Origin: Chitinophagaceae bacterium
GTDB lineage: Bacteria > Bacteroidota > Bacteroidia > Chitinophagales > Chitinophagaceae
DNA length: 64,000 nt
Direction of reading: 5' to 3'
NCBI GenBank assembly: GCA_019638625.1
Contig: JAHBTK010000001.1
Coordinates: 983,434-1,047,433, forward strand
Of this stretch, positions 1-9,644 are shown one piece after another. The position numbers and the translations under genes were made by a program. How positions within the stretch are numbered: the first letter of the stretch is position 1; each line of letters begins with the position of its first letter. The notes below the pieces were generated by a model. That model was given only the letters and a program-made list of their open reading frames with translations, made no database searches and was not told the origin of the DNA.

Positions 1-1
1 T

Positions 2-748
2 ACCGGCAGCGTAGCTTATCGCTGGCAGATCCGGCATTTCCCGGATGCTACCGCGCAGGTTCTTTCGCTGTCCACGGGACAGGTAATAGAAGTGGCTGAA
101 GTGAGAGACCGGGTGCTTCCCTATATAACAGATGTTGACAGCTCCAATATGAGGCAGCGGTTTAAAATCGTTCCAAATGAAGATGGGTCCGTAACCCTGG
201 TATCGGTGTATTTGGCAAATTATTGTATAGAGATTGCTGAGGCGGACACATCGGACTACGCGGTAATTACTACCTGTCCGGGAGAAGACAGTCCTAATCA
301 AAAATGGAAGATAAGCGGGGATGACAGTTCCATGATCTTTACCAGCATTTTAAACGGAAAGTATCTCGCGGTAACGCCTCCCACCAACCGCGTGGGAGCC
401 AATATCGGGCAGTGGCCCTTTGTGGGACGTAAGGAGCAGCAATGGACTTTGCATAAGCAAAGAAACGGCGCTTACCTGTTCCGGAACGTTTTTTCCGGAA
501 TGTACCTGCAGGAATCTGATGGCAGGTTATCACTAAAATACAATGTGCAGCAACACCGGGCGGTTACTGACAGTGGTGCATCCTGGTATATGGTGGAAGC
601 CAAAGAGGGTGCGGTATCCTTCAGGAACCTGACTTCCGGATTTTGCCTGGATGTAAGGGATGGTGTGCCGTATAATGGAGCAAATGTGATGACGTTTTAT
701 TGTACCGGAAATGATAGCCAGCTTTGGAAAGTAGAGGAGATCCCCTGA
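2..748 (+). CDS. Ricin-type beta-trefoil lectin domain protein (5' end outside window)
   Basis: The reading frame is open from base 2, so the gene starts upstream of the window; the GTG at 92 is only an internal codon. The visible 248 codons end in about 200 residues with three Q-x-W repeats (NQKW, EQQW, SQLW), spaced roughly as in the three lobes of a ricin B-type beta-trefoil. These folds bind sugars, usually as an appendix to a secreted glycoside hydrolase or esterase whose catalytic part would lie off the left edge. The following gene is an arabinofuranosidase, which fits a carbohydrate-degrading context. The catalytic identity cannot be read from here. The lectin assignment rests on the repeat motif and length. 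Confidence 0.7.
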   Translation, partial: TGSVAYRWQIRHFPDATAQVLSLSTGQVIEVAEVRDRVLPYITDVDSSNMRQRFKIVPNEDGSVTLVSVYLANYCIEIAEADTSDYAVITTCPGEDSPNQKWKISGDDSSMIFTSILNGKYLAVTPPTNRVGANIGQWPFVGRKEQQWTLHKQRNGAYLFRNVFSGMYLQESDGRLSLKYNVQQHRAVTDSGASWYMVEAKEGAVSFRNLTSGFCLDVRDGVPYNGANVMTFYCTGNDSQLWKVEEIP

Positions 749-847
749 AAACAGATACGGTGAAGGAGTTGCAGGAAAATATATCCTTTTGATTTTGAGC
801 AAAGGATAATTAGATTTGACAACTGTAAGGCAATAAACTCCCGCGCC

Positions 848-2950
848 ATGAAACTTCGTATATACATATTAGTTATAGTGCTGTTGGTAACCGGTTCTTT
901 TCAGCCGGCAATGAGTCAACATTCCACTTCTCTTTATCCCGGCAACAGGGCTCCTTTAAAAACCAACCCTTATACGATGTTGCCGATTGGCAATATAGAC
1001 CCCCGGGGGTAGCTCAGGGAACAACTGGAGAGAATGAAAAAAGGGCTTACCGGAAATCTTGATGTGTATTACCCCCAGGTGGTTGGCCAAAGAAACGCCT
1101 GGCTGGGTGGTGATGGAGATGCCTGGGAACGTGGGCCTTACTGGATCGATGGTTTGCTGCCATTGGCTTATATATTAAAAGATAAGGCGCTTATAGAAAA
1201 AGTGCAGCCCTGGATAGAATGGACATTAAATAATCAGCGCGAAGATGGTTATATGGGGCCGCCGGTTTTATCCGAAAAGCCGGCTACAGAATTTGGACTG
1301 CAGAAAGAACCCCGTGAAGACTGGTGGCCCCGTATGGTCATGCTGAAGGTATTGCAGCAGTACTACCAGGCAACAGCAGACGAAAGGGTGGTTTCTTTTT
1401 TAACCCGGTATTTTCGCTATCAGTTAAACCAGCTTCCACAGAAGCCGGTTGATCACTGGTCGTTTTGGGGTAATAAAAGGGCGGCGGATAATTTAATGGT
1501 AGTGTACTGGTTGTACAATATCACCGGCGAGGCATTTTTGCTGGACTTAGGCAACCTTTTGTATAAACAGGCTTTTCCTTTCACTGCTGTTTTTCTTAAT
1601 GATTATACCCGGCGGGTGGACGGAACAGATCATTTGTATCCGCAGAACGCGGCTAACAAATATCCATACCGGCAGGACCTGGTAGACCGGCTGCACGTAG
1701 GGCAATGGCAAAGCTTTCATTGTGTGAACCTGGCACAGGGTATTAAAACCCCCGTGATCTACTATCAGCAGGAGCATGACCCCGGGTACCTGGCTGCAGT
1801 AAGAAAAGCCTTTAACGATATCGACTTCTTTCACGGGCAGGCACAGGGTATGTATGGCGGAGATGAGGCCCTGCATGGTGCTTCGCCTACCCAGGGTGTT
1901 GAGTTTTGCTCCGTGGTGGAAATGATGTTTTCGCTGGAAAGCATGTTGCCGGTAACAGCGGATGTCAGCATGGCCGATCGCCTGGAAAAAATTGCTTTTA
2001 ATGCGTTACCCACGCAAGCCACCGATGATTTTATGTACAGGCAGTATTTTCAAACGGCTAACCAGGTATTGATCACAAGGGCCACGAGAAATTTTTTTGA
2101 AGAGGAAAGCCATAAAGGAACGGACTTATGTTTTGGTTTACTTACGGGTTACCCCTGTTGTACGGCCAATATGCACCAGGGTTGGCCTAAATTTGTTCAA
2201 AACCTCTGGTACAGCACACCCGATAATGGCGTGGCGGCACTTGTTTACGGTCCTTCTTCAGTGAATGTAAAAGTAGGGGATGGTACAATGGTAAAAATCA
2301 CGGAAGAAACCAATTATCCGTTTGATGAAACCATCCGCTTTATCATAGAAACGCCGAAAGCGCTGGAGTTTCCTTTTCACCTGCGTATTCCGGCTTGGGC
2401 CGACAAGCCTGTTATAAAGGTAAATGGTCAGCAGTGGGATGTGAATATGAAGCCCGGAGCCATACTGCAGCTAAACGGAATCTGGAAAAATGGCGACCTG
2501 ATAGAGTTATCGCTCCCGATGAAGATCAGGATAAGCCGCTGGGAGAGTTCTTCCGCTGCCGTGGAGAGGGGTCCGTTGGTATATGCCCTCAAAATAGAAG
2601 AAGAGTGGAAAAAAGTGGAAGCTACCGATCATTTTGGGCCTTACTATGAAGTGTACCCGAAGTCGCCCTGGAATTATGGCCTGCTGAAAGGGGCGGTAAA
2701 TGACCCGGAAAAAGGATTTGAAGTGATTAAGGGAAATGCCGGAAGCGGTTATCCCTGGACAGCGGCAACGGCGCCGGTACTCATAAAGACGAAAGCACGC
2801 CGGATCCCTTCCTGGCAATTGTATAATAATGCGGCAGGTCCGTTACCCAATACAATGATGCCTGTGGAAGTGGAAGAAACCGTACCGGTAACATTGATAC
2901 CCTATGGCAGCAGCACTTTGCGTATTGCGCAGTTCCCGGTAGTGAAATGA
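848..2950 (+). pseudogene. GH127-type beta-L-arabinofuranosidase (DUF1680), interrupted by an in-frame TAG
   Basis: An ATG at 848 opens a typical secretion signal (MKLRIYILVIVLLVTG, cleavage near MSQ). The frame then meets TAG at 1010-1012 and continues without another stop to 2950, for 700 sense positions in all. Family members usually have Trp just before LREQLER, so TGG to TAG is the simplest explanation. The rest is intact. It includes the family zinc/nucleophile signature: Glu352 and Cys354 in EFCS, and Cys437-Cys438 in YPCC (numbering from 848), spaced close to the E-x-C and C-C residues of the characterised Bifidobacterium enzyme. GH127 enzymes remove terminal beta-L-arabinofuranose from glycoproteins and plant glycans. 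A restart at ATG 1034 would give a cytoplasmic 638-residue protein without a leader. A sequencing error is the main alternative. Confidence 0.85.
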
Positions 2951-2958
2951 TGCAGGGT

Positions 2959-3282
2959 TTACAGCCAATCCGTTGACGGTCCGTATTTTTTCCGGGAGAT
3001 CAATTTTTGCTGTTGCCGCTCCATGATCAGTTCCGCAATTATTTTTCCCGCGCCGGTATCGTTATTTTCGGCTAAGGCCTTTTTCAGCTTTTCTTCGCTT
3101 ACGTCTATCCTGTAGAGGATGGATATAAGTCTGTTGAAATCCGTTTCTATTAACCGGTTGATATGAGCTTCCAGTAAACGCTGCATTTCTTCGATGGTAA
3201 TTTTTTCCTGAGGCATCTCTTCAATTACCTTCAGAGACAGCTCCAGTACAGTCCTTCTTTCTGTATTTTCCTGTGTATCCAT
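2959..3282 (-). CDS. Conserved small helical protein, function unknown
   Basis: This 107-residue protein is strongly charged and almost certainly all-helical, with heptad-like Leu/Ile spacing through residues 10-95 (VLELSLKVIEEM, LKKALAENND). It has no signal peptide, membrane segment or cysteine. It is convergent with the arabinofuranosidase gene, ending 8 bases from that gene's stop. I do not recognise the family and assign no function. The coding call rests on length, codon use and the compact coding layout. Confidence 0.6.
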   Translation of the reverse strand: MDTQENTERRTVLELSLKVIEEMPQEKITIEEMQRLLEAHINRLIETDFNRLISILYRIDVSEEKLKKALAENNDTGAGKIIAELIMERQQQKLISRKKYGPSTDWL

Positions 3283-3649
3283 TTTTATGATAGCAGCGCT
3301 GATTGCCTGTTTTCAAATGTATGTATCAAAAGCTCTGCGGCAGCAGTTTTGCTATAACTGTAAATTGCGAAATTACCGGGTTTTGCAGGAAGAACAAGCC
3401 GGAAGAGAACTACGAAGACCCATCATACAAATGTTGAATAGTATATCTCCTTGCAGGAGGCGTCTGCCCGGCGGGAACTGTTATTTGTGTATTTTACAAC
3501 TCCTCTGCTATGAAATGTTATTTAAAATAGTTATATTAGTCTGCGCTTGAGCGCTCACTATCGGTTTCCCCGATAAAAGGCTTCTCAACCACTTTCGTCC
3601 CTGTCAATTCTTCTACTTACCTCCCCGGGAATGATTTAATACATCAACA
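3283..3649. other. 367-base intergenic region with two small hairpins
   Basis: This stretch separates two divergent genes and must carry both promoters. I see a 5-bp hairpin (GCGCT/AGCGC, 3543-3554) and a 6-bp hairpin (TATCGG/CCGATA, 3559-3575) about 75 bases before the plus-strand start. No convincing open frame and no exact TAnnTTTG box was found. Confidence 0.4.
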
Positions 3650-4300
3650 ATGGCAAAGTATAAAACGCTGATCATTGCTTTATCGACCATTGGCGTGGCG
3701 GTAATCGTATATTTTATTGTGAAACTGGTGATAACGCCCGAGGCCCCTGACGAACAGGAAAAAGTTACCTGTGGCGCGAAGGTGGTATATCGTTACCGGT
3801 TTCCCAGCAGGGCCTTTCCGGTGGTGGCCAACAGCTATGATGCAGAAATAAAGTTTACATCAGATATCCTGAAAAGAATAACGGATTCCGCCGGAAGCCT
3901 GGATATCGGCGTGAACGTGAAAAATACTTTGGTAGAGCTGCAGGAGAAACTTGACCAGGATAATATTTCGTTTAGCACCGGGTTGAGGAACTATTTTTTT
4001 TCTGTCAATTCCGACCCCTGCAACGACACCCTGCGTATGCGTTACGTATTGTTTACAGAAGAAATGAGCCGCCGGATGATAGAATTCCGGAACGTGACGG
4101 AAGAGATCGCCACTGTAACAGAAACCGCCACTGATGCCACCGGCGTAGTGCCTTCCGCAGATACAGCTACCACAGTTCCCCCGTATAAGCTGGTGAGGGA
4201 TACCACCAGGCTCAAACAATCCATTTTGAAACTGAACGAGGTAGTGGAAAAAAACCGGGCGATCAATAACAAAATAGTCACCAGAAAGCTCCGTCCTTAA
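3650..4300 (+). CDS. Single-pass membrane-anchored protein, function unknown
   Basis: This 216-residue protein starts with a cytoplasmic tip and one membrane helix (about residues 7-28, LIIALSTIGVAVIVYFIVKL). Because no signal cleavage site is obvious, it is probably an N-in anchor with the rest outside the cytoplasm. The C-terminal part is rich in Glu, Arg and Thr, with predicted helices at 105-150 and 180-210 and a Thr/Ala-rich linker between. Two cysteines (near 41 and 125) might pair. I recognise no family. The gene stands alone, 170 bases before rsmE. Confidence 0.6.
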   Translation: MAKYKTLIIALSTIGVAVIVYFIVKLVITPEAPDEQEKVTCGAKVVYRYRFPSRAFPVVANSYDAEIKFTSDILKRITDSAGSLDIGVNVKNTLVELQEKLDQDNISFSTGLRNYFFSVNSDPCNDTLRMRYVLFTEEMSRRMIEFRNVTEEIATVTETATDATGVVPSADTATTVPPYKLVRDTTRLKQSILKLNEVVEKNRAINNKIVTRKLRP

Positions 4301-4470
4301 AGTGTTATTCACCCGGTGGTTAACCGTTGAGGTGATGACCCGCAGGTTATCTCTTTAATAGCAGACATCCGGGTTGCTGTTTTATACCCGGTGTCCCTTT
4401 TTATGAAAATTTGAAACGGAACCCGGTTCCGGAATCAATAAACTTTGCTTTATTTGCAGCAAATTTTTGC

Positions 4471-5163
4471 ATGTCTCTTCCATTGTTTTTTGTTGACGCG
4501 GATGTTTTGTCCGGCACGTTGTCGCTGGATGAAGCAACATCGCGGCATGTCAGCCAGGTGCTGCGTATGAAGATGGGTGATCCCCTGCTGCTGACCAACG
4601 GCGCCGGGAAAAAAGCCACCGCTGTTATACACGAACAGGGTAAAAAAACATGCGGGGTTGTTATAAGCAGCGTGGAAGATACAGACAGGCAAGCACCCGA
4701 AATCACTATCGCGATTTCCCTGACAAAAAATACCGGCCGGTTTGAATGGTTCCTGGAGAAAGCCACAGAGATCGGGATCAATACCATTGTTCCTCTTGTA
4801 TGCGACAGAACAGAAAAAACACATTTTCGCCCTGATCGGATGAAAAACATCCTGGTAAGCGCCATGTTGCAAAGTCGCCAATACTGGTTGCCGGAACTAA
4901 AAGATCCAGTTTCTTTCAGGGCCTGGGTGTCGCAAACAAAGGAGGGTAACAAATGGATCGCTCATTGTCTGGAGGAGAAAAAGGTGTCAATTCAATCAGC
5001 TACTGTCAATACTGTTATCTGTATAGGTCCGGAGGGAGACTTTACGCCGGATGAGATAACGCTGGCGCTGCAGAATGGTTTCCGGCCGGTAACCCTTGGA
5101 GAGAACAGGCTGCGTACGGAAACGGCAGGCATGGTGGCTGCCACTTTATTACGCATCGGTTAA
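4471..5163 (+). CDS. rsmE: 16S rRNA m3U1498 methyltransferase RsmE
   Basis: RsmE uses S-adenosylmethionine to methylate N3 of U1498 in 16S rRNA on the assembled 30S subunit. The 230-residue product has an N-terminal PUA-like domain (residues 1-70, with RHVSQVLRMKMGD). A SPOUT methyltransferase domain follows, with the deep-knot motifs IGPEGDFTPDE near 189 and LGENRLRTETA near 213. The start is placed at ATG 4471 (MSLPLFFVDADVL), where family members begin. The frame is open further upstream from 4411, but that part has no homology-like pattern. The length matches the usual 230-250 residues. It is apparently monocistronic. Confidence 0.95.
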   Translation: MSLPLFFVDADVLSGTLSLDEATSRHVSQVLRMKMGDPLLLTNGAGKKATAVIHEQGKKTCGVVISSVEDTDRQAPEITIAISLTKNTGRFEWFLEKATEIGINTIVPLVCDRTEKTHFRPDRMKNILVSAMLQSRQYWLPELKDPVSFRAWVSQTKEGNKWIAHCLEEKKVSIQSATVNTVICIGPEGDFTPDEITLALQNGFRPVTLGENRLRTETAGMVAATLLRIG

Positions 5164-5292
5164 CTTTCAATCGTTTACATTTGATAATTATATCTCTCCT
5201 CTCCGGCTATCCATAAACGATACTTTCTAATGTCTTAATAATCATTTTCAATTTGTAATTTAGTCGTACAATATTACCCTATCGACTGCTGT

Positions 5293-8200
5293 ATGAGGAA
5301 ATGTTTCATATTATTTGTGGTTGTCATTTTTTGCCAGGCAGCGTACAGCCAGCAGGAGTACTACCGGTTTACCCGGTTAGGTTTATCCAACGGGTTGTCG
5401 CATAACCAGGTAAACACTATTCATAAGGATAGCAGGGGGTTTATGTGGTTCGGCACTATGTCCGGGCTGAACCGCTATGACGGTTATAATTTTAAGGTTT
5501 TTAAAAGCTCTCCCCAGGATACTTCCACTATCAGGGATAATTATATAAACAATATTTACCCCCTGCCTGATAAAAAGCTCTGGATTGTCACCCGCAATGG
5601 TAATTGTATTTATGATGCCTATACCGAAACTTTCAGCAGGGACGATCAACGTTATTTATCGTCACTCGGTTTGCCATCGGAGGCCATTTCCACTATTGTA
5701 ATGGATCACGAGGGGAGCTTTTGGTTTTTGTATCAAAATCTCGGGGGGATATTCCGGTACGCTCCCGGCCAGGGAAAACCGGTAAAAGTGATATCCGATC
5801 CCGGCGCACCGGAGTTTCTTTCGTCTTATGACATAGCCACCATAGCCAATGACGCAAAAAACAATCTCTGGGTAGTTTACCGCAACGGTTTGATTGAAAA
5901 GATCGATAAGCTATCGCTTAAAGTAATATACCGTACCGATAAGCTGAAGGCCTTCAGGCAGGGCAGAACAGGCGGATATTCGTTGTATGTAGATGCGGAA
6001 GATGAGCTCTGGATCTCAGAATACCTCTCAACAGCCCCCGGAGGAGTCTTTCGTTTCAATCGTATTGGTGAACAACTGGATTACCTCTCCAAACAATCCG
6101 GCAGCATCCGCTTAAATTCTAATGTAGTAAGCGGCATATCCCAGGATGAAGAGGGTAAGATATGGATTGGTACGGATCATGGAGGAATTAATATTATTGA
6201 TAAAAAAAATAATGCTGTACGATACCTGTTCAGTGAGATAGAAGACAATGCCAGTATTCCTCAGAACAGTATTTACTCGGTGTATAAGGACGATCAGGGC
6301 GTAATGTGGTTTGGAACCTATAAACAGGGGATCTGCTATTACAGCAACCAGGCGAACTTTGTATTGTTCAAACATAAATTTTCCGATACCAACAGCCTTC
6401 CTTTTGAAGATGTGAACAGGTTTGCGGAGGATGCGAACGGTAACTTGTGGATCGGAACCAATGGCGGCGGATTGTTGTATTTTGACCGGCGGTTAAACAC
6501 TTTTAAAGCTTATACACATAATCCGTCCGACCCTAACAGTATCAGCAACAATGTAATTGTAAGCCTGCTGGTAGACCACGAACAAAAACTCTGGGTAGGC
6601 ACCTACCTGGGTGGTTTAAATTATTTTGACGGGGAAAAGTTTATTCATTATAACAATGATCCTTCCGACCCCGGTTCTATATCCAATAACAATATATGGG
6701 ACATTTTTGAAGACAGTAAACGGAATATCTGGGTAGGTACGCTGAGTGGCGGGGTTAGTCTTTACAACAGGAAAACAAAATCCTTTACCCACTACCATGT
6801 GGAAGATCTGAAGTCGCTCCACTCCAATTATATATCATGCATCATAGAAGACCGTTCGGGTAATATCTGGTTTGGAGCTTCTAATGGCATTGATGTGTTG
6901 AATACAACAACCGGTGCTTTCACCTACATAGCACATGATGACAGTGATCCCGCTTCGCTTAGTAATAATAATGTCAACGCGATACTGGAAGACAGCAGGG
7001 GATATATCTGGGTGGCTACGCGGGAAGGATTGAACAGGATGGATAAAAACAGGGAGCGGTTTACTGTTTTTACAACAAAGGACGGGTTGCCGGATAATTC
7101 TGTGCTGACGATACTGGAAGATAACAATCATAACTTATGGATGGGCACTCCCAACGGATTGTGCAATGCTATAATAGAGGAAGCTGGTGATGGGGAGATG
7201 TCCGTAAGGTTTGTAAACTACGACGAGTCCGATGGATTGCAGGGACGCGTGTTTAACGATAAAGCTGCTTTCAAAACAAAATCCGGTGAGCTGCTGTTCG
7301 GAGGCTTTTACGGGTTCAATATGTTTTCCCCGGAAAAGTTTTATTTTCAGAAAGAGCAGCCCCGGATTGTACTCACCGGACTGCAGGTATTCAGTAAGCC
7401 GGTGAAACCGGGGGAAAAGCTGGATGGACATATTATTCTTACAAAATCCATAACAGAAGCGGAGGAGATTACTCTAAAATACAACCAGAATGTATTCTCC
7501 GTATCTTTTGCGGCACTGGGGCTTGGTTATTCGGGTAAGGAAAAATTCCAGTATATGCTGGAGGGATTTAACAAAGAGTGGTTGTCAACGGACGGTAATC
7601 AAAGAATTATCACCTATACCAATATTGATCCGGGAAAATACACCCTGCAGGTACGGCAGCAAAGCGATGATCCCGCGGGAATACAGCAGGCGGCAAGTAT
7701 AAGGATTGTGATCCTGCCTCCGTTCTGGCTGACCATACCCGCTTTTGTGGTGTACCTGTTGCTGGCAATAGGGATATTGACGCTGGCCAGGTATCTTACC
7801 ATTCGGAGGGCAAAGATGCGCTTTCGCATTGCGCAGGAAAAAAAGGAGGCGCAAAGGGTGCATGAACTGGATATGCTTAAGCTGAAATTTTTTACCAATA
7901 TCAGCCATGAGTTCCGGACGCCGATATCACTGATTCTTGCACCAGTGGAGAAGATGCTGAAGAATACCGGCGACGACACGGAAAAAAAACAATACCAGTT
8001 GATATACCGGAACGGCAAACGGTTATTAGGGCTGGTAAACCAATTGCTGGATTTCAGAAAGCTGGAGATGAAGGAACTGAGACTATACCAGTCCGTAGGC
8101 GATATCGTGGAATTCACCCGGGAGGTGAGTGCTTCCTTCAGCGACCTGGCCGAGAAAAAAAACATCGATTTCAGTTTCAATTCTTCCGTAGAATCCCTGA

Positions 8201-9426
8201 ATATATCCTTTGACCGGGATAAGATTGAACGCATTATGTTCAACCTGCTGTCCAACGCGTTTAAGTTTACCCGCGAAGAGGGAACAGTGTCCGTCAACCT
8301 GAAGGGGGTAGAGCCGGACAATGTCCCGATGGTGGAAATACAGGTATGCGACTCAGGCATTGGTATACCGGAAGAAAACCGGGAAAAGATCTTTGAAAGA
8401 TTCTTCCAGCACGAAAATTCCGAAAGTGTGCTGAATAATGGCAGCGGTATAGGGCTGGCGATCTCCCGTGAATTTGTAAAACTGCATGGAGGTTCTATAA
8501 AAGTGGACAGCACCCCCGGGAAGGGTACCTGCTTTACCATTCTTTTGCCGGTAAAAGGAGTATTGGCGCCGCAAAACGGTATGCCCGGGCACGAGGCTAT
8601 TTACGAAAAGGTACATCGCGATGAAGATCAGGTACTCAACGGCAACGCGAAGAGATCTGTTTTGATCGTGGAGGACAATGATGATATCCGGTTCTATATC
8701 AAGGATAACCTCCGGAATAGTTATATCGTTTACCAGGCTGTTAACGGGAAGGAAGGACTTGAAAAGGCCATAGAGGTATTGCCGGATCTCATCATCAGCG
8801 ACGTGATGATGCCGGTAATGGATGGCATCAGCTTGTGCCGGCAGCTAAAGACTGATCCCAGAACCTCCCATATCCCCGTGATACTGCTTACTGCCCGCAC
8901 TTCTGACGAACAGAAGATGGAAGGGTACCGCACAGGCGCCGTGGATTATATTACCAAACCTTTCAGCTTTGAAATGTTGCAATCGCGCATACATAACCTG
9001 CTGCTACAGCAGGAAAAAATGCGCAGGCTTTTCCAGAACCAGGTGGAGATACAGCCGAAGGAAATCAGTTCCAACCCGGTGGACGAGGACTTTATTACAA
9101 GGGCGGTAGCGGTGGTAGAGGAAAACATTTCGCAAGCAGTTTTTTCTGTAGAAGACCTGAGCAGGTCATTGTATATGAGCCGGGTGGCGTTGTATAAAAA
9201 ATTACTCTCCCTCACCGGGAAAGCGCCGCTGGACTTCATCAGGGCGGTGAGGATCAAAAAAGCCATGCAGCTAATGCGACATTCACGTAAAACCATTTCG
9301 GAGATAGCTTACGAAGTGGGGTTCAATGATCCCAAATATTTTGCACGCTACTTCAAAAAGGAAATAGGAAAGCTGCCCTCCGAATATGTGCTGGAATGCA
9401 GGAAGGTTGTTTCCGGGGAAATGTGA
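5293..9426 (+). CDS. Hybrid two-component system protein (sensor kinase, receiver and AraC regulator in one chain)
   Basis: This 1377-residue protein has the full layout of a Bacteroidota hybrid regulator. A signal peptide comes first (residues 1-19, cleavage after YSQ). A periplasmic double propeller of Reg_prop repeats (about 25-680, recurring WIGT/WVGT) and a Y_Y_Y domain (about 690-795) follow. One membrane helix spans 806-835. The HisKA has phospho-acceptor His872 in ISHEFRTP. The HATPase has NLLSNAFKF and GSGIGLAISREF. The receiver domain carries acceptor Asp1170 in SDVMMPVMDG, and an AraC-type DNA-binding domain ends the chain (about 1275-1377). Such proteins bind a breakdown product of a polysaccharide in the periplasm and switch on the cognate locus. 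The nearest candidates are the lectin and arabinofuranosidase genes to the left; this pairing is inference. Confidence 0.96.
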   Translation: MRKCFILFVVVIFCQAAYSQQEYYRFTRLGLSNGLSHNQVNTIHKDSRGFMWFGTMSGLNRYDGYNFKVFKSSPQDTSTIRDNYINNIYPLPDKKLWIVTRNGNCIYDAYTETFSRDDQRYLSSLGLPSEAISTIVMDHEGSFWFLYQNLGGIFRYAPGQGKPVKVISDPGAPEFLSSYDIATIANDAKNNLWVVYRNGLIEKIDKLSLKVIYRTDKLKAFRQGRTGGYSLYVDAEDELWISEYLSTAPGGVFRFNRIGEQLDYLSKQSGSIRLNSNVVSGISQDEEGKIWIGTDHGGINIIDKKNNAVRYLFSEIEDNASIPQNSIYSVYKDDQGVMWFGTYKQGICYYSNQANFVLFKHKFSDTNSLPFEDVNRFAEDANGNLWIGTNGGGLLYFDRRLNTFKAYTHNPSDPNSISNNVIVSLLVDHEQKLWVGTYLGGLNYFDGEKFIHYNNDPSDPGSISNNNIWDIFEDSKRNIWVGTLSGGVSLYNRKTKSFTHYHVEDLKSLHSNYISCIIEDRSGNIWFGASNGIDVLNTTTGAFTYIAHDDSDPASLSNNNVNAILEDSRGYIWVATREGLNRMDKNRERFTVFTTKDGLPDNSVLTILEDNNHNLWMGTPNGLCNAIIEEAGDGEMSVRFVNYDESDGLQGRVFNDKAAFKTKSGELLFGGFYGFNMFSPEKFYFQKEQPRIVLTGLQVFSKPVKPGEKLDGHIILTKSITEAEEITLKYNQNVFSVSFAALGLGYSGKEKFQYMLEGFNKEWLSTDGNQRIITYTNIDPGKYTLQVRQQSDDPAGIQQAASIRIVILPPFWLTIPAFVVYLLLAIGILTLARYLTIRRAKMRFRIAQEKKEAQRVHELDMLKLKFFTNISHEFRTPISLILAPVEKMLKNTGDDTEKKQYQLIYRNGKRLLGLVNQLLDFRKLEMKELRLYQSVGDIVEFTREVSASFSDLAEKKNIDFSFNSSVESLNISFDRDKIERIMFNLLSNAFKFTREEGTVSVNLKGVEPDNVPMVEIQVCDSGIGIPEENREKIFERFFQHENSESVLNNGSGIGLAISREFVKLHGGSIKVDSTPGKGTCFTILLPVKGVLAPQNGMPGHEAIYEKVHRDEDQVLNGNAKRSVLIVEDNDDIRFYIKDNLRNSYIVYQAVNGKEGLEKAIEVLPDLIISDVMMPVMDGISLCRQLKTDPRTSHIPVILLTARTSDEQKMEGYRTGAVDYITKPFSFEMLQSRIHNLLLQQEKMRRLFQNQVEIQPKEISSNPVDEDFITRAVAVVEENISQAVFSVEDLSRSLYMSRVALYKKLLSLTGKAPLDFIRAVRIKKAMQLMRHSRKTISEIAYEVGFNDPKYFARYFKKEIGKLPSEYVLECRKVVSGEM

Positions 9427-9430
9427 TCAG

Positions 9431-9460
9431 TAATTTGAAAATGTGTTAATTTGAAAATGT
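9431..9460. repeat. Two tandem copies of TAATTTGAAAATGT
   Basis: The 14-base unit TAATTTGAAAATGT occurs at 9431-9444 and again at 9447-9460, just after the stop codon of the hybrid regulator. Short AT-rich tandem units of this kind are common between Bacteroidota genes. I see no coding or promoter role. Confidence 0.6.
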
Positions 9461-9478
9461 CATTCTTCTGATTTGTCA

Positions 9479-9494
9479 TCCCGCCTTGGCGGGA
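9479..9494. repeat. 7-bp palindrome TCCCGCC/GGCGGGA
   Basis: A perfect 7-bp stem with a TT loop lies inside a GTCATCCCG...AATGACGGG stretch. It resembles the GC palindromes inside the larger repeats at 25.4 kb and may be a decayed relative; this is inference. Confidence 0.4.
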
Positions 9495-9587
9495 AGAAGA
9501 GTCTGGAAAGTGATTTGGATGATGTGAGAATGACGGGAACTGCTTCTTTACTGTGTAACAGAAACGATACGGGTAATATAAAAAACA

Positions 9588-9618
9588 TTTTCCGTCTTCA
9601 TTTTAAGAAGACGGAAAA
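9588..9618. terminator. Bidirectional intrinsic terminator between convergent genes
   Basis: A perfect 12-bp stem (TTTTCCGTCTTC at 9588-9599 with its complement at 9607-9618) closes a 7-base loop. It has A/T runs on both sides, so it can work for the regulator on the plus strand and for ilvE on the minus strand. Confidence 0.8.
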
Positions 9619-9644
9619 CATTCCTTCTTTCAGATCAGTGATAC

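Noticed and set aside
1034..2950. 638-residue cytoplasmic enzyme as the native form of the arabinofuranosidase
   Set aside because: The same frame extends upstream through a single TAG to a good signal peptide, so the shorter form is a product of the interruption.
7614..8540. 308-codon minus-strand frame inside the hybrid regulator gene
   Set aside because: It lies antisense to the histidine kinase domains, whose motifs are intact; the peptide is Ser/Phe-rich with no fold pattern. A shadow frame.
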